64,000 bases of DNA from the NCBI GenBank assembly GCA_024743275.1, contig JANSWW010000002.1, forward strand, positions 62,001-126,000. The letters run 5' to 3'. This stretch comes from Alphaproteobacteria bacterium (GTDB taxonomy: Bacteria; Pseudomonadota; Alphaproteobacteria; JANSWW01). The translations under genes were made by a program, and so were the position numbers. The notes beneath the pieces were generated by a model that worked only from the letters and a program-made list of their open reading frames with translations, was not told where the DNA came from and ran no database searches. This document shows, one piece after another, positions 8,298 through 17,248 of the stretch. How positions within the stretch are numbered: the first letter of the stretch is position 1; every line of letters begins with the position of its first letter.

Positions 8298-8645
8298 TCA
8301 CGCATCCTCCCCCTGATGCGAATCGGGAGCGTCGAACTCGCCCCGGGCCCGGCGCGCGTCGATCTCCACCAGCTTGGTCTCCAGCTCCTCGGTGGTGATA
8401 TAGCCCTTCTGGATCATGTTGGTGGTGATCGAGCTCATCCAACGTTCGTAGTAGCTGAGGCGGTCATAGGCCCCCTCTCCGATGATCTCGATGCCGCGGC
8501 GGAGCTCGTCGACCGTCATCAGGCCCTTCTCCGCGCCAAGCAGCATCATCATCGCGTCGACCCGCTTTTCCCACAGGGCGTAGTCGTGCTCATCCCGGTT
8601 GATCTCGCCCGCCGGAAGGCCGCCCATATCGTGAACCTGACGCAT
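8298..8645 (-). CDS. Nitrile hydratase beta N-terminal half / thiocyanate hydrolase beta-like subunit
   Basis: The 115-residue product matches the N-terminal helical half of the nitrile hydratase beta subunit. It has the VHDMGG opening, an LWEKRVDAMMMLL helix, DELRRGIE, and YYERWMSSI followed by a KGYITTEELE segment. The ATG at 8645 is chosen because the family begins at the M-x-x-x-HD-x-GG motif; the frame is open further upstream but that part is unlike the family. It is first of three contiguous genes. No separate activator or cobalt transporter gene is visible next to it, although small activators of this family resemble beta N-terminal halves, so a chaperone-like role is a lesser possibility. 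Confidence 0.86.
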   Translation of the reverse strand: MRQVHDMGGLPAGEINRDEHDYALWEKRVDAMMMLLGAEKGLMTVDELRRGIEIIGEGAYDRLSYYERWMSSITTNMIQKGYITTEELETKLVEIDARRARGEFDAPDSHQGEDA

Positions 8646-8787
8646 GCGTTCCTGTTCCCTTCTTTTTCGGCATTTGACGAAAGCCGTTCTTTCGAGAAGA
8701 AAGCATAGGCTGGCCAAACCATAGGCCGTCCTCGGGCCGGATGAAAAGAGGTCCCGGTCCCATCCCTCGAATTGTGAAGTCGCGCCC

Positions 8788-9687
8788 GTGTCCCACTCTC
8801 AAGACTCCCTTCGCCTGAGCGCCGGGGCCGCCGCCGTCTTCTTCGGCGCCATCGGCACCGGCTTCGCGCCGATCTTCGTGCGGTTCGCCGATGTCGGACC
8901 GGCGGCGATCGGCGCCTGGCGCCAGGGGATCGCGGCGCTCATCCTGATCGCGCTGATGGTCCTGTTGACCCGCAAGCCGGGACCGCGGCCGGAGCCCACG
9001 ACGGTCCGGGACTTCATGATCTGCGCCGGGGTGGGGCTGTTCTTCGCCGCCGATGTCGGTTTCTTCCATGCGAGCCTGGAACTGCTGCCCATCGCACATG
9101 CCAATCTCATCGTCACCTCGGGCGTCATCGTGTCCGGGATCGGCGGCTCGTTCCTGTTCAAGGACCGGGTCGGCTGGCCACCCTTCGCCGGGTTGCTGAT
9201 CTCCTTCTCGGGTCTCGTGCTGATGGTCGGCATCTCCGACCGGCCGATCGATACCCTGGGCCTGATCTACGCGATTATCGCCATGCTGGCCTTCGCGGCC
9301 TATGTGGTCGCGGTCAAATTCGCGAGCCAGCGGCTGTCCACCAACGGGATCCTCCGGGTCAGCGCCATCGCCGCCGCCCCGGTACTGATCGCCGCCTCCC
9401 TGATCCTGGGCGAGAAATCGGTGCCGGACGGGTGGGACGGCCTGTGGCCGCTGCTCGGCATCGGGATCGTCTGCCAGATCTGCGGTCAGGGGCTCATCAC
9501 CAAGGGCCTGTCCTTCGTGCCCATCGCCATCGGAACCACGCTCATGCTGACCACGCCGGTGGCCGCCGCCGTCTTCGGCTGGATCCTGTTCGACGAGGCG
9601 ATGGACCCGATCGAGATCGCCGGCGCGGCCATGGTGCTCGCCGGCATCGCCGTGGCGACCTTGATCAGACCGCCCGCGCGTTCGTAG
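8788..9687 (+). CDS. EamA/DMT-family transporter
   Basis: Inner-membrane drug/metabolite transporter of unknown substrate. The 299 residues form ten hydrophobic segments in two EamA repeats (about residues 10-140 and 155-295). They include the FVRFADVGPAAIGAWR segment in the first repeat and a TTLMLTTPVAAAVFGW segment in the second. Translation starts at GTG (8788). It is divergent from the nitrile hydratase genes and convergent with dnaE, so no operon partner is evident. Exporters of amino acids or metabolites are common in this family, but the sequence does not decide. Confidence 0.88.
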   Translation: MSHSQDSLRLSAGAAAVFFGAIGTGFAPIFVRFADVGPAAIGAWRQGIAALILIALMVLLTRKPGPRPEPTTVRDFMICAGVGLFFAADVGFFHASLELLPIAHANLIVTSGVIVSGIGGSFLFKDRVGWPPFAGLLISFSGLVLMVGISDRPIDTLGLIYAIIAMLAFAAYVVAVKFASQRLSTNGILRVSAIAAAPVLIAASLILGEKSVPDGWDGLWPLLGIGIVCQICGQGLITKGLSFVPIAIGTTLMLTTPVAAAVFGWILFDEAMDPIEIAGAAMVLAGIAVATLIRPPARS

Positions 9688-9744
9688 CCGCTCCGCCGCT
9701 CGCCAAGGCCCGTCGCCCTCTCCCGCCGGGGAAAGGACACGCTT

Positions 9745-12700
9745 CTAGATATCCTGGATGTGCAAAATCCCATCGACGCTCTTGAGCGCGGCGCGCAGTG
9801 GGCCGGAGATCCTGAAGCGGGTGCCGATCACCATCTCCACCTCGCGGTTCTCCATGGACAGTGCCAGCTTGATCGGACTGCGGCCCCGGCCGCCCCGGTC
9901 CTGCTCGCGTTTCAGGATCGAGGCGAGTTGCTCGATCGGCTCCGGCCGGTCGACGAAAATCTTTAGGCCCGCCGCCGCATGGGCGACCGCGTCGTCCAGC
10001 GGTTCGATGGTGCTGACCGTCACCTTGAGGCTTTCGTTCTCCAGTTTGGCCGAGCCGTTCACCAGCAGCGGCTTGCCGGAGTCCAGCAGTTCCCGGTTGG
10101 CGTAGAGCGTGTCGGAGAACAGGGTGACCTCGAAGACGCCGGTCCGGTCGGTGAACTTCACGAAGGCGAACCGGTTGCCCTTGGCGGAGGTCCGCTCCTG
10201 CTTGGAGACGACGATGCCGGCCACCTTGATGTTGCGCGGCCCGGCGGCGGCCAGCCTTTCCAACTGGGCGCTCTCCACCACGCCGATCCGCTCCAGCGCG
10301 TTGCCGTAGGCGTCCAGCGGATGGGCCGAGAGATAGAAGCCGACCGCGTCGAACTCCTCCTTCAGCCGCTCCAGGATCGGCCAGTCGTTGCGCTCTTCGA
10401 ACCGGATCTTCGGCTGCTCCGCCGCCCCGCCGCCGAACAGGCCGATCTGGCTGTCGTCCCGCTCCTGCGCCGCCGCGCCGGCATGTTTCAGAATCAGCTC
10501 CGCCCCCTGGAACAGCCGGCCCCGGTTGCGGTCGAGGCTGTCGAAGGCCCCGGCGCGGATCATGTTCTCGAGCTGGCGCTTGTTGAGCGCCTTGCCGTCG
10601 ACCCGGTGGGCGAAATCGGTCACATCCTTGAAGCGGCCATTCTCTCTGCGCTCGGCGCAGAGACTTTCCATCGCCGCCTCGCCGACATTTTTGAGGGCGG
10701 CCAGCGCATAGCGCACGGCGAGCCTCTTCTCTCCATCGACGGCAGTCTCCTCGACGCCGAACTCGGCCTCCGACCGGTTCACATCCGGCGGCAATAGCGG
10801 GATCCGCTGGCGGTCGAGCTCCTGCTTGAAGACGTTGAGTTTATCGGTGTTGTTGAGGTCGTAGGTCATGGAGGCGGCCATGAACTCGACCGGATAGTTC
10901 GCCTTCAGATAGGCCGTGTGATAGGCGACCAGGGCATAGGCGGCGGCGTGGGACTTGTTGAAACCGTAGCCGGCGAACTTGGCGATCTGATCGAAAATGT
11001 CGGAGGCGGTGCCGCCGTCGACGCCGTTCTCGACCGCGCCCTTACAGAACATCTCCCGCTGGGCGTCCATCTCCTCCTTGATCTTCTTGCCCATGGCCCG
11101 GCGGAGCAGATCGGCGCCGCCGAGCGAGTAGCCGGAGAGCAGCTGGGCCGCCTGCATGACCTGTTCCTGATAGATCATGATCCCGAAGGTTTCCGTCAGG
11201 ATCGGCTCCAGCTTCGGATGGAGGTAGTCCGGCACCTCCTCGCCATGTTTGCGGCGGATATAGCTCGGAATGTTGTCCATCGGACCGGGGCGATACAGCG
11301 CCACCAGGGCGATGATGTCCTCGAACCGGTTGGGCTTCAGCTTGCGCAGCACGTCGCGCATGCCGGAACTTTCCAACTGGAACACCCCGGTCGAGTCGGC
11401 CCGGGCCAGCATCGCGTAGGTCGGCGCGTCGTCGAGCGGGACGGACGTCAGATCGATGGCGATGCCCCGCTTGCGGATCAGCCTTTCCGCCGTCGCCAGC
11501 ACCGACAGTGTTTTCAGCCCAAGGAAGTCGAACTTCACCAGCCCCGCCGATTCGACCCATTTCATATTGAACTGGGTCACCGGCATGTCGGAGCGCGGGT
11601 CGCGATAGAGCGGGATCAGCTCATGGAGCGGCCGGTCGCCGATCACCACGCCGGCCGCATGGGTCGAGGCGTGGCGGAAGAGGCCCTCGAGCTGCAGCCC
11701 GGTCTGAATGAGGTGGCCGATATCCGGATCCTCGTCCCGCTGACGCTGCAGTTCCGGTTCCCCGTCCACCGCCTGCTGCAGGGTCACGGGATTGGCCGGA
11801 TTGTTCGGCACCAGCTTGCAGATCCGATCGACCCGGTTGAAGCCCAATTGCAGCACCCTGCCCACATCGCGCAGCACCGCGCGCGCCTGCAGCTTTCCGA
11901 AGGTGATGATCTGGGCCACCCGGTCATAGCCGTATTTGTCCTGGACGTATTTGATCACCTCGTCCCGCCGGTCCTGACAGAAGTCGACGTCGAAGTCCGG
12001 CATGCTGACCCGCTCGGGATTGAGGAAGCGCTCGAACAGCAGCCCCCAGCGCAACGGATCGAGGTCGGTGATGGTCAAGGCATAGGCGACGAGCGAGCCC
12101 GCCCCCGATCCCCGGCCCGGCCCCACCGGAATGCCGTGATCCTTGGCCCATTGGATGAAGTCGGCGACGATCAGGAAGTATCCGGGAAAACCCATCTGCT
12201 CGATGATACCGAGTTCCCGGTCGAGCCGGTCGTGATAGGGCTTGGCGATCTCCGCGCGCTTGGCCTCGTCCATATCGTCGGTGAAGACATGGGCATCGAG
12301 CCGCCGCTGCAGCCCCTCCTCCGACTGGGCCCGGAGTTCGGCGGCCTCGGAGCGTCCACCCTCGGTCGGGAAGGCCGGCAGGATCGGGGCGATCTTCTTC
12401 GGGAAATAGGCGCAGCGCTTGGCGATCGCCACGGTGTTCTCGATCGCCTCGGGCAGATCGGCGAAGAGCTCGGCCATCTCGTCCGCGGAACGGAAGTAGT
12501 GCCTCGGCGTTTCCCGCCGCCGGTCCTCCTCGGCGACATAGGTGCCCCCGGCGATGCACAGCAGCGCGTCATGGGCCTCGTACATCTGTGCCTTGGGGAA
12601 GAAGCACTCGTTGGTGGCGACGATGGGGATGTTCTGGTCGAAGGCGAGATCCAACAACCGCTCCTCGACCGACTCCTCGCCTTCCGTGCCATGGCGCTGC

Positions 12701-13227
12701 AGCTCGACATAGAGACGGTTCGGGAACAGGGCGCGGAGCCGGGTGAAGACCTCATGCGCCTCGTCCCGCTGACCTTTCAGCAGCGCCCGGTCGACCGGAC
12801 CGCCCGGCCCCCCGGTCAGACAGATCAAGCCGTCCGCATGCTCTTCCAGAAGCGGCCACGTCACATGGGGGGTGAGGCCGGGATCGGTATCGAGAAAAGC
12901 CTTGGAGACCAGAGTCAGCAGATTGCGGTACCCCGCCTCGCTCTGAACCAGCAGCAGCAGCGAATCCGGCTCCGGAATCTTGCCGCCCGGCATCCCCGCC
13001 CGCGCCGCGCCGACGGCGAGCTGGCAGCCGATGATCGGCTGAATCCCCGCCCCCGAGAAAGTCGAGGCGAATTCGAGCGCTCCGAACAGATTGGCCGTGT
13101 CGGTGACCGCCACCGCCGGCATTTCCGCCTCCTGACAGAGCTTCAGGAGGTCCTTGAGCTTGATCGCCCCCTCGGACAGCGAATAGGCGCTATGGACGCG
13201 CAGATGGATGAAGCTCGGATCGGTCAT
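9745..13227 (-). CDS. dnaE: DNA polymerase III alpha subunit
   Basis: Catalytic subunit of the replicative polymerase. At 1160 residues it is the normal DnaE length. The order is a PHP domain (HLRVHSAYSLSEGAI at the N-terminus), the C-family polymerase core with the catalytic PDFDVDF motif (two Asp residues), a helix-hairpin-helix region, and an OB-fold near residue 1000 (KVAGIVVSKQER). It starts with an ATG at 13227 and is monocistronic, with tpiA upstream on the same strand about 80 bases away. The protein has no exonuclease insertion, as expected for DnaE rather than PolC. Confidence 0.97.
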   Translation of the reverse strand: MTDPSFIHLRVHSAYSLSEGAIKLKDLLKLCQEAEMPAVAVTDTANLFGALEFASTFSGAGIQPIIGCQLAVGAARAGMPGGKIPEPDSLLLLVQSEAGYRNLLTLVSKAFLDTDPGLTPHVTWPLLEEHADGLICLTGGPGGPVDRALLKGQRDEAHEVFTRLRALFPNRLYVELQRHGTEGEESVEERLLDLAFDQNIPIVATNECFFPKAQMYEAHDALLCIAGGTYVAEEDRRRETPRHYFRSADEMAELFADLPEAIENTVAIAKRCAYFPKKIAPILPAFPTEGGRSEAAELRAQSEEGLQRRLDAHVFTDDMDEAKRAEIAKPYHDRLDRELGIIEQMGFPGYFLIVADFIQWAKDHGIPVGPGRGSGAGSLVAYALTITDLDPLRWGLLFERFLNPERVSMPDFDVDFCQDRRDEVIKYVQDKYGYDRVAQIITFGKLQARAVLRDVGRVLQLGFNRVDRICKLVPNNPANPVTLQQAVDGEPELQRQRDEDPDIGHLIQTGLQLEGLFRHASTHAAGVVIGDRPLHELIPLYRDPRSDMPVTQFNMKWVESAGLVKFDFLGLKTLSVLATAERLIRKRGIAIDLTSVPLDDAPTYAMLARADSTGVFQLESSGMRDVLRKLKPNRFEDIIALVALYRPGPMDNIPSYIRRKHGEEVPDYLHPKLEPILTETFGIMIYQEQVMQAAQLLSGYSLGGADLLRRAMGKKIKEEMDAQREMFCKGAVENGVDGGTASDIFDQIAKFAGYGFNKSHAAAYALVAYHTAYLKANYPVEFMAASMTYDLNNTDKLNVFKQELDRQRIPLLPPDVNRSEAEFGVEETAVDGEKRLAVRYALAALKNVGEAAMESLCAERRENGRFKDVTDFAHRVDGKALNKRQLENMIRAGAFDSLDRNRGRLFQGAELILKHAGAAAQERDDSQIGLFGGGAAEQPKIRFEERNDWPILERLKEEFDAVGFYLSAHPLDAYGNALERIGVVESAQLERLAAAGPRNIKVAGIVVSKQERTSAKGNRFAFVKFTDRTGVFEVTLFSDTLYANRELLDSGKPLLVNGSAKLENESLKVTVSTIEPLDDAVAHAAAGLKIFVDRPEPIEQLASILKREQDRGGRGRSPIKLALSMENREVEMVIGTRFRISGPLRAALKSVDGILHIQDI

Positions 13228-13308
13228 AGCGAGGAGGATTCCATATCCTCCCCCTGGCTGTCATTCGGACAGAACGGGAACATCTTGTGGCGGATGCTCC
13301 CAGGGACC

Positions 13309-14085
13309 TCAACCGGTTGTTTTCGCCGCCTTTGCGATGGCGAGGAAACTGTCGGCCTTCAGCGAAGCGCCCCCGACCAGCGCGCCGTCGACATCGTCGA
13401 GGGCGAGAAGTTCGGCGGCGTTCTCAGGCTTGACCGATCCGCCGTAGAGCAGCCGTACCTTGTCCGCATCGGCCATCATGCCGGCCAGCGTCGCCCGGAT
13501 CGCCCGGTGCATGGCGTCCACATCCGCCGGCGAAGCGACCTTGCCCGTCCCGATGGCCCAGACCGGCTCATAGGCGACAACGACGCCGTGCCCCTCCACC
13601 CCGTCCCCGGCAACCCCGTCAGGCAGCGAGCCCTTGACCTGGGCGGCGACAACCGCCTCCGCCTCCCCGGCCTCGCGCTGGGCAAGAGTCTCGCCGACAC
13701 ACACGATCGGTGTCAGCCCGGCCGCCTGCGCTGTGGCCGCCTTGGCCTTGACCGTGGCGTCGCTCTCGGCGTGGTCGGCCCGCCGCTCCGAGTGGCCGAC
13801 GATCACATAGGCGCAGCCGAGTTCGCGCAGGGCCTCGACACTCGTATCACCCGTATGGGCCCCGGAGAGAGCGGCATGGCAGTCCTGAGCGCCGCCTTCC
13901 AGGCGGTCGAAGACTCGGATCTCATCAAGAACCGCTTGTAGACAGGGCGTGGACGGGCAGACGGCCATGGCGACGCCGAACGGGACCTCTGGCAGGCCAT
14001 GGACGATAGCCCGCGCCAAATCCCGCGCCGCGTGCGGGCCGAGGTTCATTTTCCAGTTCCCGCAGATCAGGGGGGTCCGCGCCAT
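13309..14085 (-). CDS. tpiA: Triose-phosphate isomerase
   Basis: Interconverts dihydroxyacetone phosphate and glyceraldehyde 3-phosphate in glycolysis and gluconeogenesis. The 258-residue TIM barrel shows the active-site Lys in CGNWKMN, the catalytic His in VGHSERR, the Glu in [11 protein letters not shown], and the phosphate-binding LYGGSV near the end. Two adjacent ATGs (14088, 14085) are possible. It is divergent from ppiD across about 200 bases, so the two promoters probably share that space. Confidence 0.97.
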   Translation of the reverse strand: MARTPLICGNWKMNLGPHAARDLARAIVHGLPEVPFGVAMAVCPSTPCLQAVLDEIRVFDRLEGGAQDCHAALSGAHTGDTSVEALRELGCAYVIVGHSERRADHAESDATVKAKAATAQAAGLTPIVCVGETLAQREAGEAEAVVAAQVKGSLPDGVAGDGVEGHGVVVAYEPVWAIGTGKVASPADVDAMHRAIRATLAGMMADADKVRLLYGGSVKPENAAELLALDDVDGALVGGASLKADSFLAIAKAAKTTG

Positions 14086-14289
14086 CATTGCTCTCCCTAG
14101 GCCGGTTTTTTTGTATCGGATGAGGCTTATTCCCCGATCCGCCGGTGCGACGCAACCGCCAAAATCCAGCGAATCGCCGCGTTGGAGGCTTCAGCACCGT
14201 CAGAAAGATTGCGAAAGCGGGCTCAACGCCTAATATCCCGCCCCAAGATTTCGTATCATCCGTTCCGAACGTCAGGACCGACCGTTTCC

Positions 14290-16191
14290 ATGCTGCAGGC
14301 CATTCGCGGGAAATCCGCCTCCATCATCGTCAAAGTGCTGCTCGTCCTACTGATCATCAGTTTCGGCGCCTGGGGCATCAACGACTATATCGGGGTCAGT
14401 TTCAACGACCGGGCGCCCGTTGTGGTCGACGGCAAGGAAGTGCCGTTCCAGGAGATCGACCGTCCCTTCCGCGATCAGGTCAATCAGATCCGGCGTAATA
14501 TCGGCGGCGATTTCACCCTCGAGCAGGGGATGCAGCTCGGCCTGCTGGATCAGGTGATCGCAGAGGTCGGGACCCGCACGGCGCTCAACCGCTTCCTCGA
14601 CGAGGTCGGTCTCGTGACGTCCGAGGAGACGATGAAATCCGCCCTGCGCCGCGCCCCCGCCTTCCAGGACGAGAACGGAAACTTCGACCGCGCCCGCTTC
14701 GAAGGCGCGCTGTTCCAAAGCGGGCTCAGCCAGGAGGTGTTCCTGAGCCAGCTGCAGCAGGACATCGTCCAGCAACAGCTCCTCGCCTCGGTCGGCACCG
14801 GCATGGCCGCGCCCACGCCGATGGTCCACGCGCTGTTCAAATACCGGGAAGAGGAACGGATCGCCGACCTTCTGGAACTGCCCTATGAGAGCATCCGCGA
14901 TATCCCGGAACCGTCGGACAGCGATCTCGCGGAGCATCGGGATGCCTTCGGCGGCAACTTCCAAACCCCGGAATACCGAAACATCCGGCTGCTCGCGCTC
15001 ACGCCCGACACGGTCGCGAGCGAAGTCCTCATCACAGAGGACGACCTCCGCGCGACCTACGACAACCGGATCGACCAGTTCACCACGCCGGAAACCCGGA
15101 CCGTGCGCCAGATCGTGCTGCCGGATCAGGCGACGGCGCAGACCGCCGCGGACCGCATCCGCGGCGGCGAGGGCTTCGCCGAGGTGGCGGTCAGCCTCGC
15201 CGGCATGGAAGAGGCGGACACGCTGCTCGGCGCCGTCAGCCAGGCCGACCTCTTCGGCGAGACCGGCACCGCCGTGTTCCAAGCCCCGATCGGCGGCGTG
15301 ACCAGCCCGGTGGAAACCGCCTTTGGCTGGCATGTCTTCCTGGTGGAGGGCAGCACGCCCGGCAATGTCCAGCCCTTCGATACGGTTCGCGAGGCGCTGG
15401 AAGGCGACCTGCGCCGCGAACGGGCGCTCGACGTGGTGTTCGAGCTGATCAACGACGTCGAGGAGATCCAGGCCGGTGGCGGCTCCGTCACCGACATCGC
15501 CCAGGAACTGAACCTGCGCAGCATCGAGCTTCGGGCCCTGGCGCCCTCCGGCGCGCTGCGGGACGGCGCGACCCCGGCAGGGGACAATCTGCCCCTGGCC
15601 GAGATCGCGGCGGTCGCCTTCGCGACGGAGGCGGGTTCGACGAGCCCGGCCCGGCAGATCGGCGAGGCCGCCTATGCGGTGGTCCAGGTCCTGGACGTGA
15701 TCGCCCCCGAGGTGCCGCCGCTGGCCGAGATCCGCGACCGGGTCGCCGCCTCCTGGCGAGACGAGCAGCGCCGTCTGATCGCCGCCGAGAAGGCCGAGGC
15801 CATCGCCGCCTCCGCTCAGGAAGGCGTTTCCGTCGACGCCCTGGCCGAGGAGCATAACCTCACCTTGCGAAACTCGCCCCCGTTCAAACGCACCGGCGAG
15901 GGACTGGTGTCCCTGCCCCGCGCCATCGCCGGCACGGCCTTCACCCAATCCAAGGGCGATGTCGGCATCGCGGAAGGTCAGGACGCGGTCTACATCGTCA
16001 AACTGACCGAAATCCGTATCCCCAATCCGGGTGACGCCCAGGACGCCGTCGCGGATCTCGCCACCGAAATGGACGGGTCGATGCGGGCGAGCCTGCAGGG
16101 CAGCATCGCCGCCGCCGTGGTTGGCCGTTATCCCATCGAAGTCGACCGCGCCACCCTGGAACGGCTGTATGGCGAGCGTGGCGGCAATTGA
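14290..16191 (+). CDS. ppiD: SurA/PpiD-type membrane-anchored peptidyl-prolyl isomerase
   Basis: Periplasmic folding factor held in the inner membrane near the Sec exit. A single N-terminal membrane segment (VKVLLVLLIISFGAWGIN, about residues 16-33) is followed by a SurA_N-like chaperone region. The parvulin domain spans about residues 235-350 (TRTVRQIVLPDQATA to FGWHVFLVEG), and a long helical C-terminal part follows, 633 residues in all. The start at 14290 puts the anchor at the N-terminus; the longer frame adds an unrelated basic stretch. The parvulin domain keeps the conserved GWHVF, but many PpiD proteins are weak isomerases. Confidence 0.9.
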   Translation: MLQAIRGKSASIIVKVLLVLLIISFGAWGINDYIGVSFNDRAPVVVDGKEVPFQEIDRPFRDQVNQIRRNIGGDFTLEQGMQLGLLDQVIAEVGTRTALNRFLDEVGLVTSEETMKSALRRAPAFQDENGNFDRARFEGALFQSGLSQEVFLSQLQQDIVQQQLLASVGTGMAAPTPMVHALFKYREEERIADLLELPYESIRDIPEPSDSDLAEHRDAFGGNFQTPEYRNIRLLALTPDTVASEVLITEDDLRATYDNRIDQFTTPETRTVRQIVLPDQATAQTAADRIRGGEGFAEVAVSLAGMEEADTLLGAVSQADLFGETGTAVFQAPIGGVTSPVETAFGWHVFLVEGSTPGNVQPFDTVREALEGDLRRERALDVVFELINDVEEIQAGGGSVTDIAQELNLRSIELRALAPSGALRDGATPAGDNLPLAEIAAVAFATEAGSTSPARQIGEAAYAVVQVLDVIAPEVPPLAEIRDRVAASWRDEQRRLIAAEKAEAIAASAQEGVSVDALAEEHNLTLRNSPPFKRTGEGLVSLPRAIAGTAFTQSKGDVGIAEGQDAVYIVKLTEIRIPNPGDAQDAVADLATEMDGSMRASLQGSIAAAVVGRYPIEVDRATLERLYGERGGN

Positions 16192-16316
16192 TCCTGTCGC
16201 CGAGCATTTGCGCTTTGCGCCCGCCGCTTCTCCGATTAGGCTAAGAACCTCAAATAACTACCTGTAATCGGGGTAACCGGTAGCATCTACCGGGGAAAGC
16301 AGGAGGGGGCTTCTTC

Positions 16317-16679
16317 ATGTCTGGCAGCGCCAGTCCGGATCATGGTCCGGAAACCGGAAAAACCGCGCCGGGCAAGAGAACGGCCAGGGCGAAGCCGACC
16401 GCGCCGCAGGCGGCCTGGCTCATGCGGGGCCTGGATCAGCCGGGCGGCAAGCTGCCGCTGTTCGACGGGGTCGGACGCAAGGTGAACCGGCGGATCATCG
16501 AGGGCTGCATTGAGAACGGGTGGGCGGAACACTGGTTCTTCAACCCCATCAAGCCCGATTGGATCGTCTGCAAGCTGACACCGTTGGGTCGGGAAATGGC
16601 CGAGCAGGCCGCCCGGCAAGACACCGCCTCGGAGAGTTCCAGCGATACCGGATCACCTTCCAGGAGTGCCCCCTGTTGA
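16317..16679 (+). CDS. Conserved hypothetical protein, possible winged-helix fold
   Basis: Not recognised. The 120-residue product has a basic, low-complexity N-terminus (about 35 residues), then a compact segment with AWLMRGLDQPGGKLPLFD, IIEGCIENGWAE and NPIKPDWIVCKLTPLG. It ends in a Ser-rich tail. The helix-turn-helix-strand pattern of the middle resembles small winged-helix proteins, but no DNA-binding claim can be made. Its TGA stop overlaps a TTG start of the next gene (TTGA), which suggests the two are translated together. Confidence 0.65.
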   Translation: MSGSASPDHGPETGKTAPGKRTARAKPTAPQAAWLMRGLDQPGGKLPLFDGVGRKVNRRIIEGCIENGWAEHWFFNPIKPDWIVCKLTPLGREMAEQAARQDTASESSSDTGSPSRSAPC

Positions 16680-17182
16680 CCACCACCCTCGATTCCATGA
16701 TCGACACCATCGCGGACAGCGAGGTCTCCGACTGGTCCGTCCACCGCTCGCCGACCTTCCAGTACCGGCTGATCCCGGTCCGCGGCGAGAAGAACCGGCT
16801 GCTGGACTTCGATCTCCGCGAACACACGGTCATGCTGAGCTATCGCAAGGATGTGCGGCTGGCCATGGCGTTCGGGCTGATCGACGATCCCAATTTCAAC
16901 GAGGATTGGTGCGACCAGTTCCCGAACAAGCGCGCCCAGTCTGTGTTTCTCGATTTCCTCTATTCCGGCGGGCTGGTCTTCCGGGACAGTCTCGTCGCCG
17001 TCGACGGTTGGCGCTGCGCCCTGCCCCGTCCGCCGGCGGACCAGACCGACGCTCCCTACAATATTCCGGAAAAACGCCTGCGGATCGCCCGGCTGATCCA
17101 CCGCCTGTCCGGCCCCAACACAAAGTTCGAGGCCTATTTCCAACGGGCCGGCATGCGGCCGGTCAAGGTCGAATGGCCCTGA
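16676..17182 (+). CDS. Conserved hypothetical protein
   Basis: Not recognised. From a TTG at 16676 the product is 168 residues. AGGAG lies ten bases before this TTG and the start overlaps the upstream stop, so TTG is preferred over the ATG at 16697. The sequence is soluble, with FQYRLIPVRGEKNRLLDFDLRE, EDWCDQFPNKRAQSVF and a basic end, and has no membrane segment. It lies between another hypothetical gene and a response regulator on the same strand, so a regulatory role is possible but unproven. Confidence 0.6.
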   Translation: MTTTLDSMIDTIADSEVSDWSVHRSPTFQYRLIPVRGEKNRLLDFDLREHTVMLSYRKDVRLAMAFGLIDDPNFNEDWCDQFPNKRAQSVFLDFLYSGGLVFRDSLVAVDGWRCALPRPPADQTDAPYNIPEKRLRIARLIHRLSGPNTKFEAYFQRAGMRPVKVEWP

Positions 17183-17248
17183 TCCGGGGCCTTGCCGAAC
17201 AGTTCCGCGACGGTATGTCGATCGACGAAAACGTAATAGACTAAGGCC

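Noticed and set aside
10918..13941. Plus-strand ORF of about 1000 codons across dnaE and tpiA
   Set aside because: It runs antisense to two certain genes and has the His/Arg/Gly/Val-rich composition of a GC-rich shadow frame, with no domain.
14347..15948. Long minus-strand ORF across ppiD
   Set aside because: Antisense shadow of a clear SurA/PpiD gene; composition is typical of a third-position GC artefact.
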